The notes beneath the pieces were generated by a model. That model was not told the DNA's origin. It saw only the letters and a list, made by a program, of their open reading frames with translations, and did not search any database. Shown here in pieces: positions 1-6,589 of a stretch of DNA of 17,305 bases (position 1 is its first letter; each line of letters starts with the position of its first letter). The DNA comes from Bilophila wadsworthia ATCC 49260. Lineage in GTDB: Bacteria; Desulfobacterota; Desulfovibrionia; Desulfovibrionales; Desulfovibrionaceae. A program made the position numbers and the translations under genes. The DNA lies in assembly GCF_000701705.1 (NCBI RefSeq), contig NZ_JNJP01000078.1, positions 1 to 17,305 of the forward strand. The letters are read 5' to 3'.

Positions 1-432
1 GTCGGGGACGTGATCCGCTCGGTGATCTGCGACGCGAGGGGCGAGGCCGTGGCCCGCGCCGTGCGGCCGGGGCTGCTGGACGGGATGCGCGAACTGGAGG
101 AGCGCGTGGAAGCGCTCTATGGCGAGATCATCCCCGAAGGCGAAGCCGACTATGAGGAAGACGCCATCATGGGCATCGTGCGCCTGAGCGATGCCGTCAT
201 CGGCCCGAAGCCCGAAGGCCGCAAGCCGTCGCTCTACCTCGTCAACGGGCGGCACCTCGTCGTCGGGCGGGGCAGGGCGGACGTGCGCCGGGTCATGATG
301 GGGTTCGGGCTCTCGAAGCCCCGCATCCAGGGCATCAGCCCCGGCGAGAAGTTCGAGGACGGGTGCACCGCCGAGGACATCATCAAGACAGCCGTGCGCG
401 TCCCGGCGCTCATCGGACGCATGGAGGAGTGA
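1..432 (+). CDS. Unrecognised protein, 5' end possibly outside window
   Basis: The frame is open from base 1; the first possible in-window start is GTG at 10, giving 140 residues, but the gene may begin before the window. The protein is soluble, rich in Arg, Glu and Gly, with no signal peptide or membrane segment. An acidic stretch (IIPEGEADYEED, about residues 40-51) is followed by a beta-rich part containing SLYLVNGRHLVVGRGRADV. I do not recognise the family. It ends with TGA at 430-432, only 2 bp before the next ATG, and its last codons supply that gene's GGAGGA ribosome-binding site, so the two are probably co-transcribed. Its position beside an excisionase-like gene and an integrase suggests a prophage or island gene; that is context, not homology. 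Confidence 0.6.
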   Translation, partial: VGDVIRSVICDARGEAVARAVRPGLLDGMRELEERVEALYGEIIPEGEADYEEDAIMGIVRLSDAVIGPKPEGRKPSLYLVNGRHLVVGRGRADVRRVMMGFGLSKPRIQGISPGEKFEDGCTAEDIIKTAVRVPALIGRMEE

Positions 433-434
433 GC

Positions 435-770
435 ATGTCGCAATCGCATGAAAAGCAGCTTGTCGAGGCTCTACGGGGCATCTTGGCCACAGGCGATGAC
501 GGAACATCGCTTGAAAGGGATGAAAAGATCCTCAAGGCCATCAAAGAGGAGTTGGCTCCGCTCGTTGAGCTGGCGGCGACTCCGCACAGGGAATATATGG
601 ATGAGAAGGCGGCGGCTCTGTATTGCAGCATTCCCATTCAGTCGCTTCAAAAGAAGCGTCACCACGGTCATGGTCCGGTCTACATCAAGGACGGCACCAA
701 GGTCTTGTATGCCCGCAAGGATCTTGAGCGATATATGGAGCAGAGGAAGGTCAAGACTTGTGATCGGTAG
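435..770 (+). CDS. Small helix-turn-helix DNA-binding protein (excisionase/MerR-like)
   Basis: 111 residues from ATG 435, which has GGAGGA at 423-428 ahead of it; an open frame upstream to 363 only overlaps the previous gene. The first 50 residues are a charged helical region. Residues about 54-103 (YMDEKAAALYCSIPIQSLQ, then a basic KKRHHGHGP turn, VYIKDGTKVLYARKDLERYM) match the layout of the HTH_17/excisionase type of winged helix: helix, recognition helix, basic wing, and a final strand-helix with the usual YxxxDLxxY pattern. Such proteins act as recombination directionality factors or small repressors. The gene converges on the integrase and overlaps its 3' end by 20 bp (751-770), which supports a role in the same mobile element. 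Whether it is a true excisionase or a regulator cannot be told from sequence alone. Confidence 0.72.
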   Translation: MSQSHEKQLVEALRGILATGDDGTSLERDEKILKAIKEELAPLVELAATPHREYMDEKAAALYCSIPIQSLQKKRHHGHGPVYIKDGTKVLYARKDLERYMEQRKVKTCDR

Positions 771-1911
771 CTGTCTGTTCAATGAGTTTGAGGGCTTCCC
801 ATTTGGCGTCGGGGCTGAGTTTCGCGTACCGCTGCGTCGAACGGGTGTTTTTATGGCCCACAAGCGTGCCTATGGTGTACAGAGGGACGTTTTTGCTTGC
901 CAGCCAAGAGCAGAACGTGTGGCGCAGCGTGTGGAAAACGACTTTGTATCGTCTGTCGGTGATGCCGTCATTCAGGCCAAGGATAGATACGGCCTTGGCG
1001 AAGGTATAGCGCAGTCCGCCTTGGGTTATCGGTTTGCCCTTGTTGGAAAAGATAAACTCGGAAGGTTGTTGCGGGGCGATGCGTTCCAACATGGTTTTGA
1101 CCGTGTCGTCCATGTAGGCGACGCGCTTGCCCATCTTGCCGTCAACGTGGATGAAGCTGTTCGTAAAGTCCAAATCTTGTCTGCGGAGCTGGAGGATTTC
1201 CCCCAGACGCATACCCGTGTGTGCGGAGAGCAGGGCAATCCGGTATACGCGGCAGGACAGGTTTTGGAGCAGATCGAGCAGCCTGTCGAGTTCCTTCGGC
1301 GTGAGGAAGCGCTGCCGTTCGTTCTCGGCAGGAAGGAGCTTGAGCCTCGGGACAGGGCCGGAGTAGAATCCCCAGTCGACCATCCGTTTCATCACGTTCA
1401 CAACATCGATCAGAATCAGGTTGATCGTGGCGGGAGCAAGGGATTGCCCCAAGGGGATTGTCCTGCCGTCCCTCGCCCTGTGGATCGCCTCGGTTATCAT
1501 GAGGTCAGCCTTGAAGGACTCAAGCTGAAAGGTGGTGATTTCACTCAGCAGCATGTTTCCGAGCGCAGGGCCGATGTGCGTGTTGTAATGATTGACGCGC
1601 GCGGCACGGTTTTTCAGGGAGGGGAGACGTTTTTCCTTGAAAATTTCCCATGCCTGTTGATAAGTCAGATCTTGAGTCCGAGGTTCGGGAAAGAGTTCGG
1701 GATGGCGTTTCTTACGGATGCGTTCGCCCCGGATTTCGCTTGCCAATACGGCTGTATAGCCTTCGCTACGCCAGCCCACCTTTTCCCATATCAGCTTCCC
1801 CTCAAGCTTGTAAGCGATGTCGAAACAGACGTCAGGCTTACCGTCATAGCGTTTTGTGCTACTTGTGCGGTAATAGACGCCAGTGTACTTTGTCTTCTCT
1901 CGATGGGCCAT
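751..1911 (-). CDS. Tyrosine recombinase (phage/island integrase)
   Basis: 386 residues, full length for phage and ICE integrases. Residues about 8-70 form a basic, beta-rich N-terminal part typical of an arm-type DNA-binding domain (YTGVYYRTS, then RGERIRKKRH). Residues about 82-180 are the helical core-binding (SAM-like) domain. Residues about 200-375 are the catalytic domain, with all expected residues: Arg235 in HTGMRLGEI, a candidate Lys at 259/262 in DGKMGKR, His327 and Arg330 in FHTLRHTF, His353 in VGHKN, and nucleophile Tyr362 in STQRYAKLS. The enzyme cuts and rejoins DNA at att sites, so it appears intact and probably active. A possible Shine-Dalgarno AAGGG lies upstream of the start. 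Three GCTAACC repeats lie 16-54 bp upstream. The gene marks the right side of an integrated element whose other genes lie leftward. Confidence 0.93.
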   Translation of the reverse strand: MAHREKTKYTGVYYRTSSTKRYDGKPDVCFDIAYKLEGKLIWEKVGWRSEGYTAVLASEIRGERIRKKRHPELFPEPRTQDLTYQQAWEIFKEKRLPSLKNRAARVNHYNTHIGPALGNMLLSEITTFQLESFKADLMITEAIHRARDGRTIPLGQSLAPATINLILIDVVNVMKRMVDWGFYSGPVPRLKLLPAENERQRFLTPKELDRLLDLLQNLSCRVYRIALLSAHTGMRLGEILQLRRQDLDFTNSFIHVDGKMGKRVAYMDDTVKTMLERIAPQQPSEFIFSNKGKPITQGGLRYTFAKAVSILGLNDGITDRRYKVVFHTLRHTFCSWLASKNVPLYTIGTLVGHKNTRSTQRYAKLSPDAKWEALKLIEQTATDHKS

Positions 1912-1926
1912 TTGTGCTTACCCTTT

Positions 1927-1965
1927 GCTAACCTTGAGGCGGAAATGCTAACCAGTTGGCTAACC
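1927..1965. repeat. Three direct GCTAACC repeats upstream of the integrase
   Basis: GCTAACC occurs at 1927-1933, 1947-1953 and 1959-1965, all in the same orientation, with start-to-start spacings of 20 and 12 bp. The first two copies share the extended form TGCTAACC. They sit between the integrase start (1911) and the host gene ettA. Short direct repeats next to an integrase gene are commonly arm-type integrase sites or excisionase sites of the attachment region; that role is inferred. No core att duplication can be identified because the other end of the element is outside the window. Confidence 0.45.
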
Positions 1966-2156
1966 ACGAGCGCATACTGTGGGAAAACACAGGAAAGCGC
2001 AAACGCTGTCTTCTCCGATGGTTGCATAGTGCAGCAAAATAGGGCAAAAGACAATCGGACATCTATGATTGTATGTAACATGTCATGAGTTCATTCAGAC
2101 TCTGTCGTTGAAGCGGAACGTCCAACGATGGGGCCATTTTTTTGTAAGGAGATTTC

Positions 2157-3839
2157 ATGAGCAACGAACCCGATAAGATTATTTATTCCATGATCCGCGT
2201 GTCCAAGCGTCATGGGCAGCGTGAAGTGTTGAAAGATATTTCCCTTTCCTATTTCTACGGCGCGAAGATCGGCGTCCTCGGCCTGAACGGATCGGGCAAA
2301 TCTTCGCTGCTGAAGATCCTTGCGGGCGTGGATCAATCCTTTGAAGGAAAGACCGTGCTGGCTCCCGGCTATACCATCGGTTATCTGGAGCAGGAACCGC
2401 TGGTCAACGAAATGCGGACCGTCCGTGAAGTCGTGGAGGAAGGGGCGCAGGAACTTGTTAATTTGGTCAAGGAGTTCGAAGAGATCAATGCCAAATTCGC
2501 CGAGCCCATGGAGCCGGAGGAAATGGATAAACTCATCGAACGCCAAGGGCAGGTGCAGGAGCTCATGGATGCGAAGGGTGCATGGGATCTTGACTCCAAG
2601 CTTGAGATGGCGATGGATGCCTTGCGGTGCCCTCCGGGGGATACGCCCGTTTCCGTCATCTCCGGTGGTGAAAAGCGCCGCGTGGCGCTGTGCCGCCTGC
2701 TGCTGCAGAATCCCGACATCCTTCTGCTCGACGAACCTACCAACCACTTGGACGCCGAATCCGTGGCGTGGTTGGAACGGTACCTCCAGAATTTCCCCGG
2801 TACGGTCATTGCCGTGACCCACGACCGTTACTTCCTCGACAACGTCGCGGGATGGATTCTCGAGCTGGATCGTGGCCGCGGGATTCCGTGGAAGGGCAAT
2901 TATTCCTCTTGGCTGGAGCAGAAAGAAAAGCGCCTCGCTCAGGAAGACAAGGCCGAGGACGAGCGCCGCAAGACCCTCAGCCGTGAGTTGGAATGGATCC
3001 GCATGTCCCCCAAGGGCCGCCATGCCAAGGGCAAGGCGCGTATCAACGCCTATGAGGCCATGCTGAGCCACGAAAGCGAAAAGCGGGCTCCCGAACTGGA
3101 AATCTATATCCCCGCAGGCCCCCGTCTGGGCAAGAAGGTCATCGAAGCCGTGGGCATCAGCAAGGCCCTCGGCGACAAGGAATTGATGGAAGACGTGAAC
3201 TTCATCATTCCGGCGGGCGCTATCGTGGGCATTATCGGCCCGAACGGTGCGGGTAAGACGACGCTCTTCAAGATGCTTGTGGGGCAGGAAAAGCCTGACG
3301 CGGGCACGTTGACCATTGGCGACACCGTTCAGTTCGCGTATGTGGATCAGCAGCGTGAGTCCCTGACGCCGGGCAAGACCGTATATGAGCTGATCAGCGA
3401 CGGTGCCGAGACGATCAAGCTCGGCAACCGGGAAATCAACGCCCGCGCCTATTGCTCCCGTTTCAACTTCACGGGCTCGGATCAGCAGAAGAAGGTTGAC
3501 GTCCTGTCCGGCGGCGAACGGAACCGCGTACACACCGCCCGGATGCTCAAATCCGGTGCCAACGTCATCCTGCTTGACGAACCGACGAACGATATTGACG
3601 TAAACACCATGCGTGCCCTTGAAGACGGTCTGGAAAATTTCGCGGGCTGCGTACTGGTCGTCAGCCACGACCGCTGGTTCCTCGATCGCATCGCTACGCA
3701 CATTATGGCGTTTGAAGGCGATTCGTCGGTTGTGTTCTTTGACGGGAACTATTCGGAATACGAGGAAGATCGCAAGAAGCGCCTCGGTAAGGACGCGGAT
3801 CAGCCGCACCGCTTGAAGTTCCGCAAACTGACCCGATAG
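2157..3839 (+). CDS. ettA: Energy-dependent translational throttle protein EttA (ABC-F)
   Basis: 560 residues, close to the family length of about 555. EttA is a cytoplasmic ABC-F ATPase with no membrane domain that binds the ribosomal E site and couples initiation of elongation to the ATP/ADP ratio. Two ABC cassettes are visible. The first has Walker A GLNGSGKS at 42-49, signature SGGEKRRVALCRLLL near 168, Walker B LLLDEPTNHLD near 188 and the switch THDRYFLDN. The second has Walker A GPNGAGKTT near 361, signature LSGGERNRVHTARML near 450, Walker B LLDEPTND and SHDRWFLDRIATH. EttA-specific features are the arm insertion in cassette 1 (about 95-140) and the linker segments AGWILELDRG and GNYSSWLEQKEKRLAQE. 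AAGGAG at 2146-2151 fixes the ATG at 2157. It is the first host-type gene right of the integrase, and its 3' end faces fabD across a long stem. Confidence 0.97.
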   Translation: MSNEPDKIIYSMIRVSKRHGQREVLKDISLSYFYGAKIGVLGLNGSGKSSLLKILAGVDQSFEGKTVLAPGYTIGYLEQEPLVNEMRTVREVVEEGAQELVNLVKEFEEINAKFAEPMEPEEMDKLIERQGQVQELMDAKGAWDLDSKLEMAMDALRCPPGDTPVSVISGGEKRRVALCRLLLQNPDILLLDEPTNHLDAESVAWLERYLQNFPGTVIAVTHDRYFLDNVAGWILELDRGRGIPWKGNYSSWLEQKEKRLAQEDKAEDERRKTLSRELEWIRMSPKGRHAKGKARINAYEAMLSHESEKRAPELEIYIPAGPRLGKKVIEAVGISKALGDKELMEDVNFIIPAGAIVGIIGPNGAGKTTLFKMLVGQEKPDAGTLTIGDTVQFAYVDQQRESLTPGKTVYELISDGAETIKLGNREINARAYCSRFNFTGSDQQKKVDVLSGGERNRVHTARMLKSGANVILLDEPTNDIDVNTMRALEDGLENFAGCVLVVSHDRWFLDRIATHIMAFEGDSSVVFFDGNYSEYEEDRKKRLGKDADQPHRLKFRKLTR

Positions 3840-3852
3840 AGAGATTGATCCG

Positions 3853-3902
3853 ATACAAAGGAAGGGGAGGGCATTTTTCAACGTCCTCCCCTTCCTTTGT
3901 AT
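3853..3902. terminator. Bidirectional terminator between convergent ettA and fabD
   Basis: A perfect 18-bp inverted repeat: left arm 3853-3870, right arm 3885-3902, with a 14-nt T-rich loop. It lies 13 bp after the ettA stop and 30 bp from the fabD stop, between two convergent genes, so it can act on both transcripts. There is no long T tract directly after either arm, so a purely intrinsic mechanism is less certain than the stem itself. Confidence 0.75.
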
Positions 3903-3932
3903 GCGGGCGGTTTTGATTTGGCGTGTGAGGGA

Positions 3933-4880
3933 TTAGGCGAAGGCGTTCACGCCTTCCAGAGAGCCAACAGCCGTGATGGCGACTTCTTCCTCCACCGGAA
4001 CGGCATCTAGGATGGGTTTGACCATACGGGAGAGGGTTCCCTTCGGGCCCACTTCAACCCATGAGCGGATGCCGTCGTGCCACTGGTTGGCGATAGTATC
4101 GATCCACAGGACCGAGGAAATCATCTGAACGGTGGCGAGTTCGCGCAGGCTTTCGCCATCCGTCACCGCTTTGCCGGCCACATTGCTGTAAACGGGAAAA
4201 CGCGGTCTGGACCACGTCATCTTGTTGAGCGCCTTGGCGAGTTCCTGCGCGGCCGTATCCATCAGCGGGCTGTGGAAGGCTCCGCTGACCGGAAGGGGAA
4301 CCGCCCGGCCTTTCTTTTCCTTAACGAGCGGAAGGGCCGCTTCCACCGCCGCCTTGGTCCCGCTGATGACGAACTGGGCCGGGGTGTTGTGGTTGGCCAC
4401 AATGAGGATTTCTCCCGTGGCTTCCGCAGCGGCCTTGGCGATTTCGTTCACGGCTTCGCGGTTGAGCTTGAGGATTGCCGCCATGCCGCCCTTGCCGTCG
4501 GGATCGGCGTCCGCCATCAGCTTCCCGCGCAGGCTTACCAGTTCGAGGGCCGATTCGGGGGACAGGGATCCGGCAGCGGCCAAAGCGCTGTATTCGCCAA
4601 GGCTGTGGCCGGCGGCGCAGGCGGGGGACAGCTTTCCGGAAAGCGCCTGCCACAGCGTCACGTTGACGACCGTCAACGCGGGCTGGAGGTGCTTGGTGTC
4701 GGCCATGAGCGCCGCGTCGTCGCTTTCCCAGTAGACGGCGCGCAGGGGAAGGCCGCTGATCTGTTCGGCTTTTTTCCAGAGCTCCATGGCTTCTTTCGAT
4801 GCTTCGGCAACATCGCGGCCCATACCGGGCTCTTGGGAACCTTGGCCGGGGAAAAGGACGGCGGTGGGGACAGTAGACAT
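3933..4880 (-). CDS. fabD: Malonyl-CoA:ACP transacylase FabD
   Basis: 315 residues, normal for FabD (about 310). It transfers malonyl from CoA to acyl carrier protein, supplying the extender unit for type II fatty acid synthesis in the cytosol. Visible motifs are FPGQGSQ (10-16), the nucleophile elbow GHSLGE with Ser93, the malonate-carboxylate-binding Arg118 in SLRGKLM, GAFHSPLM with catalytic His203, and the C-terminal VEVGPKGTL. The start ATG follows AGAGG by a few bases; this overlaps the stop of the upstream secreted-protein gene, only 8 bp away, so the two genes are probably translated from one message. No fabH, fabG or acpP is adjacent, so the gene is separated from the usual fab cluster. 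Confidence 0.96.
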   Translation of the reverse strand: MSTVPTAVLFPGQGSQEPGMGRDVAEASKEAMELWKKAEQISGLPLRAVYWESDDAALMADTKHLQPALTVVNVTLWQALSGKLSPACAAGHSLGEYSALAAAGSLSPESALELVSLRGKLMADADPDGKGGMAAILKLNREAVNEIAKAAAEATGEILIVANHNTPAQFVISGTKAAVEAALPLVKEKKGRAVPLPVSGAFHSPLMDTAAQELAKALNKMTWSRPRFPVYSNVAGKAVTDGESLRELATVQMISSVLWIDTIANQWHDGIRSWVEVGPKGTLSRMVKPILDAVPVEEEVAITAVGSLEGVNAFA

Positions 4881-4888
4881 ATAGACCT

Positions 4889-5335
4889 CTACTTTTTTGG
4901 GGTTGGGGCCGGGCTGATGGCCTTGAGCAGGCCGGGGAGATTGCGCCGGACAACGTCGAGTTCGTCGTCGCTTACATTGGGCATTTCAACGGGGGGCTCC
5001 TTTGTGATGGCGTCCCCTTGCTGGATGATGGCAACAGCGGCGGCGGCCCGCCCCATAATGCAGAAAAAGCGTTCCGGTTTCCAGCCCGCAGCCTCGATGT
5101 ACCCGGCGGCGTTCTTGGAATAAAGGAAATCGGGTTCGCCCGCTTCATTGACGATCGGGTGGGCCTTTTCCTTGTTGGTTTTGATCCATGCCCGGAAACG
5201 GGGAAGATCGGCGATAAATTGGTTGAGTTCCTTTTCGGAAAACGGAGGCTGATTGTACAGCGTTTCCGCCGAAGCGGGGAGTACGGTCAGCAGAAGCAGC
5301 AGCCCGGCAAGGCCGAGGCGGAAAAAAAGAGCCAT
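4889..5335 (-). CDS. Secreted/periplasmic protein of unknown function
   Basis: 148 residues. Residues 1-23 form a clear Sec signal peptide: Arg6, a hydrophobic core LGLAGLLLLLTVLP and an ASA site, predicting cleavage before Glu24. The mature protein of about 125 residues has two tryptophans (FRAWIKTN and AAGWKPERFF) and one cysteine in FFCIMGRAAAAVAI. It is mostly helical with a Pro/Lys-rich tail. There is no lipobox, so a soluble periplasmic protein is likely. I do not recognise a named family; it may be a lineage-specific conserved protein. It lies downstream of glpX (89-bp gap) and 8 bp upstream of fabD on the same strand, so expression with fabD is likely. The ribosome-binding site is weak. 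Confidence 0.8.
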   Translation of the reverse strand: MALFFRLGLAGLLLLLTVLPASAETLYNQPPFSEKELNQFIADLPRFRAWIKTNKEKAHPIVNEAGEPDFLYSKNAAGYIEAAGWKPERFFCIMGRAAAAVAIIQQGDAITKEPPVEMPNVSDDELDVVRRNLPGLLKAISPAPTPKK

Positions 5336-5378
5336 GTGTCACGTCGCTTGTTGAAGGTATGGGCGGCGTCCATTGTTG

Positions 5379-5415
5379 CGCCGGGACAAAAAGATAGAGC
5401 CCCTGTGCCCCGGCG
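5379..5415 (-). terminator. Weak hairpin downstream of glpX
   Basis: A 7-bp inverted repeat, CGCCGGG at 5379-5385 and CCCGGCG at 5409-5415, with a 23-nt loop, lies 10 bp after the glpX stop. No T tract follows on the minus strand. It may attenuate transcription between glpX and the secreted-protein gene, or may mean nothing. Confidence 0.25.
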
Positions 5416-5424
5416 TATAGTATA

Positions 5425-6417
5425 TTAATCGTATTTGATGGAACTGATCTGCATGAGCTTGTTCCAGTTGTGATGCGATTCGATGTAGCGCATCGTACCG
5501 GTTTTGCTACGGATAATCATGGAATGCGTAACGGCTCCCTGCCCGGAGAACTGGACGCCGCGCAGGAACGTGCCGCCGGAGATGCCGGTGGCCGCAAAGA
5601 AGACGTCATCTCCCTGCACCAGCGTGTCGGCGTCAAGGATCTGGGCAAGGTCGATGCCCGCTTCCTGAATGGCGGCTTTTTCCGCTTCGGACTGGGGATC
5701 GAGGCGGGCAAGCATGGCGCCCCCCGCTCCCTTGATGGCGCAGGCCGCCAACACCCCTTCAGGCGTGCCGCCGGTCCCCATCATGACGTCGACTTCGGAA
5801 CGCTGATCCACGGCCATCAGGGCACCGGCAACGTCGCCGTCGGTATGCAGCTGGATGCGCGCGCCCACGGCCCGGATTTCCTGAATGAGCTTTTGATGGC
5901 GGGGCTTATCGAGGACGAAGACCACAAGGTCGTTGGTATCCTTGCCCAGCGCCTTGGCGATGAGGCGGAGATTGACGTGGACCGGCGCGTCCAGATCGAT
6001 GACGTCACGGGCGGCTTGGCCGACAACCAGCTTTTTCATGTAGAAGCTGGGGCCGGGGTTGTACATGCTGCCTCCCGGAGCGGCCCCGACGACGGCAATG
6101 GCGTTGGGGCGCCCATAAGCGAGCAGGTTGGTCCCCTCGACGGGGTCCACGGCGATGTCAAGGGAAGGCCCATTGCCCATGCCGATGATTTCGCCGTTGT
6201 AGAGCATGGGCGCTTCGTCCTTTTCCCCTTCCCCAATGACGACTTTGCCCGCGATGGGCAGGGAGTTGAAGGACAGGCGCATGGCGTCCACGGCGGCGCC
6301 GTCTCCGGCGTTTTTATCGCCGCGCCCGAGCCAGCGCGCGGATGCCAGAGCGGCGGCTTCGGTGACACGGACAAGATCAAAGGCGAGGTTGCGCTCCGGC
6401 GCTTCCATAAGGGACAT
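5425..6417 (-). CDS. glpX: Class II fructose-1,6-bisphosphatase GlpX
   Basis: 330 residues from ATG 6417. The enzyme removes the C1 phosphate of fructose-1,6-bisphosphate in gluconeogenesis and uses a divalent metal (Mn or Mg). Family motifs are NLAFDLVRVTEAAAL near the N-terminus, GRGDKNAGDGAAVDAMR with metal ligand Asp34, IGEGEKDEAPML (61-72), DPVEGTNL (91-98, the metal-binding Asp/Glu pair), and MGTGGTPEGVLAACA further on. The frame also allows ATG 6447, 10 codons upstream. I prefer 6417 because GGAG sits 8 bp before it and homologues such as E. coli GlpX begin just before the RxLAxxxxRVTE helix; a GGAGG also precedes the longer start, so this is not settled. It is divergent from hrpB. The gene is not next to glycerol genes, so a gluconeogenic role is the natural reading. 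Confidence 0.95.
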   Translation of the reverse strand: MSLMEAPERNLAFDLVRVTEAAALASARWLGRGDKNAGDGAAVDAMRLSFNSLPIAGKVVIGEGEKDEAPMLYNGEIIGMGNGPSLDIAVDPVEGTNLLAYGRPNAIAVVGAAPGGSMYNPGPSFYMKKLVVGQAARDVIDLDAPVHVNLRLIAKALGKDTNDLVVFVLDKPRHQKLIQEIRAVGARIQLHTDGDVAGALMAVDQRSEVDVMMGTGGTPEGVLAACAIKGAGGAMLARLDPQSEAEKAAIQEAGIDLAQILDADTLVQGDDVFFAATGISGGTFLRGVQFSGQGAVTHSMIIRSKTGTMRYIESHHNWNKLMQISSIKYD

Positions 6418-6589
6418 ATCGCTCTCCAGAAAATATGAATGGTTCATGAACGCCCGGCCTCCGCCGATCCAGCGGCTCAGGCGGTATTGGGAACATAGAT
6501 CAGGCGAAGCCGCTCTTCAAGAAAAAGCTCACCGCCCGACGGCTGGAAGGCACGCTTTCCGGGAGGGGGGATTCGTGCTAGAGGGGGGC

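Noticed and set aside
448..2088. 546-codon plus-strand open frame over the integrase
   Set aside because: It is antisense to an integrase with all catalytic motifs and its translation shows no domain; a shadow frame in GC-rich DNA.
2091..3881. 596-codon minus-strand open frame over ettA
   Set aside because: Antisense to an unmistakable ettA; composition is typical of a reverse-frame shadow (His/Leu/Val-rich, no motif).
6206..6589. N-terminal extension of hrpB
   Set aside because: Runs antisense through glpX and adds no homologous residues; homologues start at about 6590.
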